A stretch of DNA of 64,000 nucleotides from Urechis unicinctus (taxonomy: Eukaryota; Annelida; Polychaeta; Xenopneusta; Urechidae). The translations under genes and the position numbers were made by a program. Under the pieces are notes generated by a model. That model was given only the letters and a program-made list of their open reading frames with translations, searched no databases and had not been told where the DNA came from. The stretch is taken from assembly GCA_034190875.2 (NCBI GenBank), contig CM067346.1, forward strand, positions 9,105,883-9,169,882. Direction: 5' to 3'. Below, piece by piece: positions 23,358 to 34,665 of the stretch (its first letter is position 1; each line of letters begins with the position of its first letter).

Positions 23358-26300
23358 CGTTTTCATTTGGCTTCGTGTCATACAATGTCTCTCTGCTGGT
23401 TTTTGGCTACAACCCATGTATTGTAATATGGCAATCAGCAATGATGTTAACTAATATCTCCACGTTGTGGTAAGTTTAACGTTAACACAAACTTGAGAGT
23501 CAAGGCACGATTAACATATGAATATGCAGTGAAACTCGTATGAAACCCAGCACCTCATCGGAAACATAGAAATAAGTAATATACAAAGAAAGCGAAGACG
23601 GCACGCGATGAGCGCTTTACCTGAAATATGTCATTACCTGAATGAGTTTCATGTTCAAATGCAAATAGAACGGCGCCATGCGTTAATTGAATGCAACACT
23701 TGTAAGTCTAATGCATAGCCGCCATTGTTCGTCGATCTATTTCCAAAGAGAATCAAACAGCTGATATACAAAATGCAGATCAACGATAATTAATAGGTAG
23801 ATGGTGTATCGTTTGCACGCTTCCACGTCTAAAATACACCGCAGTATTCCACAGCCCAGTTACCAATGAAAATATTGAATTAATCGAATCGGAAGCGTCC
23901 GTAGTATTTGTTAATACTTTGACGAGAGACAGGGGCAAATCTTACGTCATAAATTGCCACATTGACGATCTCTACAAAGTTTTAAAATATTTGGTTTAGA
24001 AATATCTGGTTAAGGTAATTCAACTTGAATTACTACCAGTAGGAACAGTCTTAGGCGTTCGTTTGTGTTTGTCACAAATCGAACTCACATCATTGTATGG
24101 AAATTAATATTTCATGATGCATTTTTTTGGGGGAAAGAACGTTCGGAACAATAACTATTTTGCATGCAGAAAACTCGTACTGATAATTCCGGCTTCACAT
24201 TCCCATGTTTCCGTTGCGGCCGCTAGTAGGGCCAGGCGCAACCGGAACTGGGGGCATGTTTCTCTCTGCCTATCAAGCTGTCAGCGCTATGTTCACACTT
24301 TGACAGTAGCTGTTTTAAGTTCCTGCGTTGTTGCACGCATTTTTGTCGCGTGTTTCTATAGCTGTAAAGAACACCAAAGACGTCACCTAAGGTGTCAAGC
24401 GTATTCTGAAATCCTTTTAAGTTCATCTGAACGCTGTTACGTCGCAATGCGTTATATTTGAAACAGAGATTCAGAAAAATAGAGATCCAAAATGTTGCAT
24501 AAATTCATAGTCGTTTAGAGAGTATTCTGAAAACTCACATTCACCCGATATCTCTTCGAAGTTAGCCCTGACTGTTCACAGTCGTCACTGTATGGGAAAA
24601 TACCCCAGGTTCCAAAAGACAGGGGAATAGTAAGCTCCGTACTCTATAATATTACGGACTTGGTCGGGAAGATGATGATGGAAAGAATATTTACAATAAC
24701 TGAAGAACCATTAGCTTAGAGAGTCAGCAAGTCATTTTTCAGACCCCTAACAACTTTCTGCATGGCAGGCCGACATGTTAAATGCACCTGAGCTTACTGA
24801 GGCTTACCGTCTTATTCATTTGATGACCAAATGTAAATGAGGTCCTCGCAGGGTTGCATCATTTCAAAGCGAAAGTGGATAGCAGCTGTTCCTCAACAGA
24901 TACATACATGCAGCTGAATATAAACCCCTGAATCATTGTAGGTGTTATCTGAGGTGGATAATTCTAAGGGGGCAGTCCCAGTCCAAGCAACCATACAATG
25001 TATGGCTTCTCCTCTCCCCTTCTGCTAAATGTGAGTGCACAGTGTAATTCGTAATTTATAGAATGAGAATATTTAACTAAATAAAATCGTCGCCTCGATG
25101 TCTGGCAATTGTAATAATCTAGTCTGTACAATTGTCACGTCTGTTAAACTGATGAAAAAGTTACTGTAATCCATGGGGTTTTTTTTCGTTGTCTTGCGAA
25201 TATCGGCCTCGCAGTCCACTACGGCGCAAATAAACATAGGCATGGTTGTTTCCACGCAGTCTATATAGTCTGTAAAAATATTGTCAAACAATTTCCCATA
25301 ACTAACACAAATATAACACATAAAACAACGAGGGTTCACCGCAGCTTAAATCTCTACGCTCCGCGTCGTGTATTGTGCTCCTAGTATCGCAGCCTGGTGG
25401 CCGGGACGCAAACCCGAGAATGCGAAGGCAGGAATTGACAGTCCGGTCTTATGATAAATAATAATATTGTTTACGAGAGCACTTCTGCGTCGGATTCCAT
25501 CATTGATGCCTAATATAAATTCATCTCTTCATCAGAACACCAGTCATTGTGATTATATCAAGCATTGGGTTACACGGTAGCCAGCTTATGATCAATGTTT
25601 CATCTCAATTTCCTCCATCTTCACTTTCCTCATAAAAGGGACTATGTAAATGATGCTTATTATTCTGTCCCGGTCAAAATGCAGACATGGTGTCGATTAC
25701 ACGCGATAGATTGAAGATTAAAAAATGTAACTGCTACTAAAGAGTATTATTATCCCATTGAATAGAGTTCATACTTAGGCTAATACAATAACTCGAATTC
25801 AAAATAGAACTATGAACACAATGACAGAAGCTATGAACACTGACAGATATATTTGAGGAGTTGAAAGCAACTCTTTTAAAATAGTAAAATCAGCTTAAAT
25901 TCCTTGAAATATGAAAGTCTAGATGTTTGGAAAAAAGCCGTTGAGAAAGTGTTTTCTGGGAAGATATGAGCTTATCGCTTCCTTTGGTTTTTGCACCACC
26001 TATTCGAAGTAAAACAGCCCGGTAGTTGAATACACACAACACTGGTATATGTCGTTTATTGCACGTGATATATGAAGGGGCGTTCATGATGCCTAGGTGC
26101 ATTCCATTAAATGCAGGTGAGCACGAGCGCGGAACCATTTGCCCGTCCATTCTATCAAAACGTTATTGACATTAAATCTCAATCACACTTGACGTTTTGC
26201 AATACCTTTGCTAGTAGTTATATCTGCAACAACTTGCACTTTTTCATAAGCGTCGAGTGATTGCACCGTGTGACACTGCGGGCATGGTTGCCCGGTTACT

Positions 26301-26362
26301 GGTTTATGCTTAATATATGTGGAAATACAGCACAGGAATCATATTGTAACCCTTCTAGTCGT
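23358..26362. other. Duplicated stretch ending the A/B alignment
   Basis: Aligns with about 60,890-64,000. Positions about 23,975-24,705 have no copy-B partner. They include a GC-rich patch (24,190-24,300, with a NotI-like GCGGCCGC) and overlapping frames on both strands (24,114-24,461 plus, 115 codons; 24,223-24,447 minus). Neither frame has a recognisable motif. The minus frames at 25,073 and 25,890 are broken in copy B. Confidence 0.5.
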
Positions 26363-28254
26363 GTTAATTATCGAGATTATTACGATTGCTGATAATATCA
26401 CTCCATGGGTTAAACTAACCGTTAATATAGGAAATATCAGCAAGTAATATCAAATGCGTAATTAACTATAAGGCTGACAATTGGATGTCATAATCCGTAG
26501 TCCGGGAGTTTAAAAATATATTGCGCAAAACATGTTTGCGGCATGATTGACGACTGATAAACGTTCGAACAATTGTAACTCATGGTAATTTTCCCGATAC
26601 ATCTATAGAATGCAGATTATAATTATTTTAAAAAAAATCTATTCTAAAGACTATTCCAAATAGCCAAATAATCGAATGTGTGCCATATTTAGCTCACCAT
26701 GAGCACAGTTGTTGTATTCCTTGTCTCACAATGCTAGTTTTCTGAACCTCTGGCCTTATTTGTGATTGTTGGTGTTATTCGTCCTCATTATAATGCATAC
26801 TAACTCCAAACGACAACTTAATAATGGTTGCTGCACATCATCAACACAATAGGATTCTGAGGCACGCGGATCCACTTCGAAACACCCTCCTACGGAAAAC
26901 AAATTCGTCCAAATCTCCTTAACTGAAGAAATGACACATCAATCTGCCTCCTTGTGTCCCTCTTAGAATAATAGGAAAAACCGTCGAGTTCTGTGGCGTG
27001 TCTAGTAATTTTTATGTATTTTCCTCCTTCAACATCTTCATTCTTGCTACATGGTTCTTAACTATAACAATGATTCTGCTTACAGAATAACCAGAAGCAC
27101 TCGGTCTCATTATGGAATGATTGATTCAGATCAAAGCACATCCTTTGTATTGTATTCAGTAATGTTTTGATGTGTGACGCTCACCAACCAAATATATGCT
27201 TCAATCCTCGTCCTGAGATGGAACCGCCACTTGTACTTATCCCCAATCAGGAGGAGCCAGTGAAATAATTCTGTCTGTCACGCAATGGAATCAAGCCATT
27301 GGCGTATGGGTCGAACGAGGAGTCAATTAACTACTACCCTACCTGGACCGACTTTACAAGTTTGTGAATTGAATATGGAGCTTGGTTTCAATCAACGTTA
27401 GTGTGTATTTGTTTCCGGCAATTTTATTTTGCCACGACAAGACACGACAAACAGTTATGTATGCCCAATATCCTGTTACACCCTAAAAACTAGACAATCT
27501 CGGTGAAGAGCAATATCATAACAATCATGCGAGGGCACTGGAGCTGGAGCCTTGTAATTCAGGTGCTACAAATGAACGTACTATAGAACATAACAAAGTG
27601 CTTACCAGTTATGTGCGGTTACGGATTTGCACACGTGTGTTCTTACTGTTACTTGTGTTATATTTGTTACAAACCATGATGTGTAATCCCAGCCACTGGA
27701 AGAATGTTACAACCGATTACCAGACTTATCAGTTGCCTCGATGGTCAACATCAGCATTTATCTATGGATTTGTGCACTTCTCATGTCAATTTGTGTTCCA
27801 TATTGTGCACCGGAGAAACATTGTAAGCATCCAAGTTCGATCAATGCAATTTAAGTGGAAAAATACACTATGTTCAGGGTGGTTATGAGTATATTGAGTG
27901 TGTGATAAAAAGAGATATTCCTCGAGATACTATTATTCGATACCAATTATTCACCGCCTCCATATTGTTTTGCCGTTAAGAATCAGCTGACAAAGTGCTT
28001 TATGTAAGGTATGAGCATGCCGTTCCCTTTGTGGTGTTTGCTATATAGCCATTGCATTTATTCAACAAATGTACGACAAAGCAGAGATTATTGTCACACA
28101 TTACCGTCATCTATACTGTTAAGAAGGCGTTCATATGCCGGACAAGAAATTTTCTTGACTTTTAAATCAACTACGAAAAGGTTATTAAGTTTTACATCAG
28201 GTTCACCTGTGTTTCGCTTGCAACTGCGTTTAGGTCCATATATACATAATAAAC
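26363..28254. other. Unit A remainder, unpaired here: no clear gene
   Basis: The partner would lie beyond base 64,000. The frame at 27,598-27,888 has a hydrophobic stretch (VFLLLLVLYLLQ) but opens at GTG with no upstream ATG, so it is not a supported signal peptide. 27,905-28,035 is related to 63,500-63,640 (shared 'ATATTCCTCGAG', 'CTCCATATTGT.TTG.CGT', 'GGTATGAGCATGCCG'). Confidence 0.45.
27905..28035 (+). repeat. Dispersed repeat fragment (related to 63,500-63,640)
   Basis: It shares ordered blocks with 63,500-63,640: ATATTCCTCGAG, TATTATTC..., CTCCATATTGT, AGGAATCAG/AAGAATCAG and GGTATGAGCATGCCG. It is not the expected tandem partner: position 63,500 corresponds to about 25,900 in copy A, where only a short remnant (TGGGAAGATATGAGC) is left. 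It is therefore a separate dispersed copy. Confidence 0.5.
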
Positions 28255-28620
28255 GCATACATACACACATACATACATACATACATACATACATACATAC
28301 ATACATACATACATACATACATACATACATACATACATACATACATACATACATACATACACATACATACATACATACATACATACATACATACATACAT
28401 ACATACATACATACATACATACATACATACATACATACATACATACATACATACATACATACATACATACATACATACATACATACATACATACATACAT
28501 ACATACATACATACATACATACATACATACATACATACATACATACATACATACATACATACATACATACATACATACATAAATACATACATACATACAT
28601 ACATACATGCATACATACAT
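28255..28620. repeat. (TACA)n tetranucleotide array
   Basis: About 365 bp of nearly perfect TACA repeats with single interruptions (one CACA near 28,360, AAATACA near 28,580, TGCA near 28,608). It is open in all frames, which gives the long His-Thr-Tyr-Ile and Met-Tyr-Val-Cys frames on both strands. None is a gene. Confidence 0.98.
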
Positions 28621-29689
28621 AAACTAAAGAGAACGTTCTCTTAATCGGCCAAACCGTTCCGCTTATGAATACTTGGTAATAGGTGATATACTCTTTGCAT
28701 ATCCATATAACATAAACATTATCATAATACTCTATTGTATGTTTCTAGTTAAATCCTGACTTCACGGCAATAACCCAAGAAATAACTAAGATTATTGCCC
28801 CCGTATCATATGCTCTTTTACCAATCGCTGTGCAATAATAATCCGACTTTATCTATAATATATCTGATCGTACACGACCGTTATCGGTATTAGGACAATA
28901 AATTGATATATATCATAAAAATTATGTAAAAATGTGCATTTTGCATGGAATATCAGATCCGAGGTATCTCGCCAAATGCGCGAAAAAAAATTTATCGTAC
29001 AGCTGTAGACTTGCATTCATTAATTCGTTGACATACTCACACATAACTATTGTGTTACTATATTCGATTTCGTACTTCTATTGAATAAATAGAAAGGCTA
29101 TAACGTGGACAAATTTGATTGCCATTAAATTTGTCACAACATTCAAACTCAACGGATACCCCAATCAACGAGTGACTCTTGCTATATGACGGACTATGCC
29201 CGTGATTAATACTAGCCGTTATTAAATCGATCATCGAAGGCTGAATGATCACTTAACTGAAATATCATATTCAGCATCAGGCACACTATTCGCAAAATAT
29301 GATGTACCGAGTAAACGAATAACAAGTAGTCTGCAATAATCACCAAATCAAATGAGGGACAAACAAACCTCTAGCTTATACCCAGATACGCCAACCTATT
29401 CAAAAGCATAATAATGATAATATAGCGCAACAAATTGGATTTGTACAGTAGAAAATTCTAATAGTTTGGAGAAAAAAAACTTGGACTAAGACGTAATAAA
29501 AGAGATCATAGCTGACTGGGTTTCGGTATTGTTTTAGAACCACGGGAGATTGAGAAAATTAGTGGGGGGGGGGAAGGTGCTGATTGTAGACGACCATATA
29601 GCTAGCGGAGACAATTAGCCATGTATGTTGGTGCTGACTCATCATTAAATACATTGTATAGAAAACCAGAACTCGTAGCAAATGAAGAC
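28621..29689. other. No feature recognised
   Basis: AT-rich text without a coding frame above chance length and without recognised repeats. A run of ten G at about 29,563-29,572 sits beside the LINE relic. Confidence 0.4.
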
Positions 29690-30010
29690 AGATTGGTGTA
29701 ATTTGATCCTGCCCTTTTGCCCAAGTCAATAGCCGTGTTGCCCTGTCCTGAACTCTCTTAAGAGTCGTGATGATAGCGTCAGGAGACCATTGTGGTTATC
29801 AAGGCGTGGTGTGACCAGGGTATCAATGACCTGAGCACATATTGCTGATGCGAAGGATATTAAAGAATACTGCCCTGGTTACTGCCTCTGTCATGGTCAA
29901 GTGGCTGTCTAATACTGGTCCCAGGTTTCTCACATGCGTTGATAGTCTGATTCCGACATTGCCCGATTGAAGTTAGGTAATGACCGAAGAAAATCGATTT
30001 TCCCACCAAC
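29690..30010 (-). pseudogene. LINE (non-LTR) reverse-transcriptase C-terminal relic
   Basis: On the minus strand, three pieces in different frames follow the order of a LINE reverse-transcriptase tail. First is VGIRLSTHVRNLGPVLDSHL then TMTEAVTRAVFFNILRIS (about 29,845-29,956). Next is VIDTLVTPRLDNHNGLL (about 29,780-29,830). Last is RVQDRATRLLTWAKGQ (about 29,711-29,755). The patterns 'VRNLGV.LDSHLTM', 'LVTSRLDY.N.LL' and 'LQRVQN.AARL' are typical of CR1/L2/Jockey-group elements. Frameshifts and the lack of a YxDD core or ORF1 show it is a 5'-truncated, decayed copy. The exact clade is not resolved. Confidence 0.72.
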
Positions 30011-30690
30011 AAGCCCTCTAGGGTCCTTTCTAGCTCATCCACCTTGATCAAAATCACACGACGTTTCGTTTCCGAATGTTCATCGTGCCACTGCAGTTAT
30101 TCCACAGATATGTTACCGTTCTGTTATTAAAAAACATTTATTTCAATCAACATCTGTTTTCCTGTCATCTGCACGTGATATTTTGTCAGTAGAAATATAT
30201 AACAAATTCTTAAAAGGTAGAACCTGATTACTTTTGTGCAACCCAAGGATCCCTGCAAACATGGATTTTGCTAATAGGAAAGCGATACTAAAACTTTCCC
30301 ATCAATACGAGGTTATTGTTTATCGAAAACCTTACGACACCAAATTGCACGAATACTTTATCAAGATATCGCTATTTATGCCAAAATATAACAATTGTAA
30401 TCAGGTTATTGAATGCGTGCAGTTATCAGTTACATTAACAAAGCTATTGCCATGCAACTAGTGGATACAAATTTGATCTTGCATTTCAACATCTAGTAAA
30501 AGAGATATGTTCTTTAACAAGCGTATCCCAATTTCCTAAATTTGCAACGCGTGAGATATTTAGCTTGCGAAATGTTTCTGGGTTTTTGACAAGCTGGAGG
30601 TTGAAGACATATAGATCTGCTGCTAGGCAATAACACATCAAGGTACAAACCGTCCGCCCTAACCGGATTGTATACCCACGCCACTGGGAA

Positions 30691-30806
30691 ATCCCAGGCT
30701 AAACAAGTGAGCCGCTTCGTCGGAGTTGCCAAGCAGTCCAGGGGCACACATTACAAGACAAATAGCAATAAATCAATAGCTGAGGGCCGGATACCCTCAG
30801 TGAATG
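30691..30806 (+). repeat. Dispersed repeat fragment (related to 5,881-5,975)
   Basis: Same landmarks in the same order as the fragment at 5,881-5,975. It lies in a locally GC-richer patch. Open frames on both strands here (about 30,514-30,850) are unrecognised and probably belong to the repeat, not to a gene. Confidence 0.4.
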
Positions 30807-33460
30807 TTTTCGAATCGAATGAAGCTAAATGTAATGGTGGAGTTTATTAATATTTCCAGTCTATACATCTTGTCCAGTCTTTGTTTGATGTAATGCAACG
30901 TAAAATGTAATGAATCAAAGTTTTAAATTAAACGCTTGTTAATCGTCCTTCAAGTCAGAAGCAACTGTCAGCATGTACATACACAAGTTAGCTTTTTGCA
31001 GCTGTGCATCAACGATGGATGCATTGAACATAATTTATGATTACGAATCAACGCGGCAAAAAAACAAGTGGTATTGTTTATCAAGTTTCAGAGATGGATA
31101 GCGGCATTGGTATGTAGATCACTAATTTATTGTTAAGACTGTTAAGAGAAACAAAAACCATAAACAAACTGGCTCGGTTGTGACTGTTGCCTGCATTGAT
31201 TGGAATTATCGAAGGCTCCACGTTGATATATATCTTAAACGGTCCATTTTGATGCACCATAGGATATAGGAACGGCGCTCAATTTTATTTTATTCGCAAA
31301 TAAGTGACTGGCTACTGGAAAGTTCCACAAACAGCATTAAGGTGATGGTGCAGTTTGCAGCATTTGCAGTGGTATTCAATACGCTGGCGAAATGGCTGAT
31401 AAAGGTTGGATTCATAGTTATGTCCGCATATTGTCAGGGCTAGCTGTACGTTGAACACATCATGAACTGGTGGAGGGCATGGTGTAGAGGTTCTGCCGCA
31501 TGTAATTACTCATCATACTGCACAAGTGCGAGCCTATAAAATATGCATGATATAACTCATGGATTGGAAGCAGCTTAAAGCACGTCCCTTGAGGTAATAA
31601 TCAAATTAGCTTCCACGCTCATGATTGATTAAACCTTAACTCTATTAATCTGTCGCGTACAATCAAGACATATTGAATTATTTTAGCTCCAGCATGCAAT
31701 CATCAAAGTGGTAGCCATTTCACCATGCTTGTATTGGTATGACTCAAACAATCAGCAGAAAAAGTTTGTTTCAAGAGGTCTGAGTGTGTCTCGCAATTTC
31801 ATGTCTTTGTCTGCGGTATGACTGTCAAGAGCAATAACATCAAAACGGACCACGTCACAAGACGTAGAAGATAACTCCCTTATGTGCACAACCGTTATCA
31901 GTATAATGACGCCGCGCCTATCGTCTTAAAGTTGTACCTATAAGCAGCCAGATGCAGCAAACGAAAATTATTCAATCGAGCAATTATTCATGAGCTTTGT
32001 AACCTACCCAAGATTGATGGTGAACATTACAACAAATGGATATCAAATACGGATTCTCACACTCTTTGGTTGTATTATTTAATGGCTGTGATGCAGACAG
32101 AGTAGTCATCAGTGTTTTTGGCGGTGTTAATGCCTGGCATTTTCATCAGCAAATTGCATATTCAGTAGTGCCGAAGTTGACGTAAAACAAACACCAGTCC
32201 CGTGTTTTACATGCATGAATGTCTTCGTCATTGATAAGCTATATGTCTATCATATCTATTGTGCATATGAATGTGGCACGCAAGGCTGAGTGTGACCTGG
32301 TAGTGAAGACATTACACGTAATGGTATTTTAAAGAATAACTTTGCCGTGTTCCTGTATATTTGTCATCCATCACAGTTTGGCTGACCATTAAGTGTTTTG
32401 GATGACCATTTAAGTTTTGATATTCCTATTAATTCGTGTTTTGCAACGTTAATTTGCCTGCTTGAATTGATAAGAAATGAGATTCAATTGTGTGTATGAT
32501 GTGATATATCAGGCTCATTTTCTGCATTTCCACAGACAAATCAGGGAAGAAAGTTCATCAAAATAAAGTTTATCTTTGTGTTTGTCGAAGATGGCTACGT
32601 TCGTTTTTGTATTTAATCTTAACCAAAATATTAGCACTCACATTATAGACTACAAATTGCGTGACTTTGTCCGATCCTCTCTTGGTCATTCTTACTTCGG
32701 GAAAAGGTATGCCTACGATTCAGTTAGCCATGGCGGTATTTTTTGCCAATATATGTAATGCCCACATGCATATTCAGATCATTTAGGCAACATTCTGCGA
32801 ACATAATTAATTCAGAAGCGTGATCAAGTATGTAAACATATACTTTTAGTTGAAATATCCTTAGCAAATCATCAAAACTGTCAAATATAGAGCTGATGAT
32901 TTGAACACAACCACAACGGTTTCATCCGAAGATCAGCAGCCTTGTTTTATCAAGCAAAAGATCCAGGATATATACATACGTGAAATGTTGCGCTGTTGCC
33001 AGTACAACGTTTGGGAAGCAAGGACACATCTTGCCCACTTCCAAAAGAGCATTTCACAATATATCCGCTGTATTGCATTTACTTTATCATTAGCACGGTA
33101 TCCATCACTAACACCACACTTGTGTTTTCTTTGTAGGCTGTTGTACTATAGTCGGGTTTATTTTGATAAGTATCCCTTTTTTCCCGAGTTAAGGTTTATG
33201 CTTGCATTAACGTAGTTGTTGATGATGCGCTCACTAAGCAGTGGGGGTGTCAAAAAGTATTTTCATCCCGGGTGAAATATCAACCGCTATTTCATTTCAA
33301 CAGAACATGCATTGCAAGTTAGTAAAAACATACTGAGCGGACAAATCGATATCGGAGATGATGCTCGGCCTACATAGAAACTCATGCGATGCTGGCATCG
33401 ACTCCGGCACGCACAAGATACTCTTCTGAGGATGAAGGGAGATTGCGCATATCATTCTAC

Positions 33461-33910
33461 TCAAGGCATAGAAGATCTAGTGTGTGTTTGTAGGAAGAGG
33501 TAGTGGGTATCAGCGAGCGACAGATTCGCCGACAATGAGCTTGTTATATGGGTTTCACCTATTTCGTTGTCCTTGTGCAAATGCACGAATAAGCAATATA
33601 AATAAAATAATATGCCGCAATATAATTGTTGATTAGGTTGACATTTAGCTTGTACCTTAGAATAATTAATGCCTGACCTGCTATTTTTTGTAGTAGCTGT
33701 TTCTATAGCTATGTCGTTCGCATATCTCGAATGACGGGATTGTCTAAATGAAATACGACTTATCTTCTTGACATACCTGCACCAATCAGCTAAAAGCATG
33801 ACTGTCCTTAATAATTTCAGCCGGAATTTATTGCATGTTTGGGTAAAGTCATATGGCTGAATAAGAAGCAGTTGAGCAGATTGACTATCATGACGAATAT
33901 TGAAATTCAT
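33461..33910 (-). CDS. Unrecognised 149-codon frame
   Basis: This is the longest non-repetitive ATG-to-stop frame outside the Academ element. It starts MNFNIRHDSQSAQLLLIQPY and ends with a Ser/Thr/His-rich tail. It has no recognised domain, no clear signal peptide or membrane helix, and no cysteine pattern. In AT-rich DNA of this length a frame of this size can arise by chance. No splice or promoter signal could be tied to it. It is listed because it is the best stand-alone candidate in the unpaired part of the unit. Confidence 0.15.
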   Translation of the reverse strand: MNFNIRHDSQSAQLLLIQPYDFTQTCNKFRLKLLRTVMLLADWCRYVKKISRISFRQSRHSRYANDIAIETATTKNSRSGINYSKVQAKCQPNQQLYCGILFYLYCLFVHLHKDNEIGETHITSSLSANLSLADTHYLFLQTHTRSSMP

Positions 33911-34209
33911 TGCATGGCATTATGTAACGGATTGGTTTGATAGAACAGAAGAAACGCAAACGTAGCTTTGCCATATTGCAATGATTTGCCACACACCATC
34001 ATATATTTACGGACGGTATTGTTAACTGCATGGTTAGACCTGTGTGCATTATGACGTGACAGACTTCATTATTGTAGTATATAATTCTTGCTTATATTGG
34101 TAACGCACTGTTGATGTAAACTCGGTCCGTACCTAAGTACGTTTTTATATATCATGGATATAATGCAACTCTTTTGTTGTCAACCCGGTAGGGTCAACAT
34201 TTCCACGCA

Positions 34210-34665
34210 GGATCATATCTTTTTTTCCATATATATATATAGATCCATATATATATATATATAGTGGCAAGATATATATCGTAGACTATAGAGATAGATA
34301 GATAGAGAGAGAGAGAGAATAGAACCGCGAGATAGAGAGAGATCTCTTCTAGACTAGAGATATCTTTTTGAGAGAGATCTCTCTCATATACTATATGCTA
34401 TGGAGATGACGATATAGATCTCTCGAGATCTTTGGGTATATAGTCTATCTCTTCTTCTAGTCTATCTCTATATTACATATATATACACTATGGCATCATA
34501 TATATACATATATACATATATATCGCTGTCTATACATATCGTATGTCTAATATAAGATATATGTATTATATGGCCATATATCAATATATATATATTATAT
34601 ATATTATATATATATATCATATATCTATGTATATATATATCTATTACATAAATAGTGTATATATA
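34210..34665. repeat. Scrambled TA/GATA/GA low-complexity tract
   Basis: (TA)n followed by irregular GATA, GAGA, TCTC, AGATCT and TATATC pieces in no fixed register, including the perfect 16-base palindrome GAGAGAGATCTCTCTC at 34,370-34,385. It is unlike the clean microsatellites elsewhere. It could be an old compound repeat or a poor consensus of long noisy reads. Confidence 0.85.

Larger units (their letters stand above)
30011..34209. other. No clear gene; several unrecognised frames
   Basis: Frames at 30,234-30,461 plus (75 codons), 32,901-33,215 plus (104 codons) and 33,461-33,910 minus (149 codons) are longer than average, but I recognise none and no partner is available for comparison. 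The dispersed repeat at 30,691-30,806 lies here. Confidence 0.4.

Noticed and set aside
27598-27888. Secreted or membrane protein with a hydrophobic N-terminus
   Set aside because: It opens at GTG, with no ATG before the hydrophobic part, and has no family match.
28255-28620. CRISPR-like array
   Set aside because: No spacers: it is an uninterrupted 4-base repeat, and the genome is eukaryotic.
28011-28622. Frames of 128-203 codons with HTYI and VCMY repeats on both strands
   Set aside because: They are the (TACA)n array read in every phase, with short flanks attached; there is no gene.
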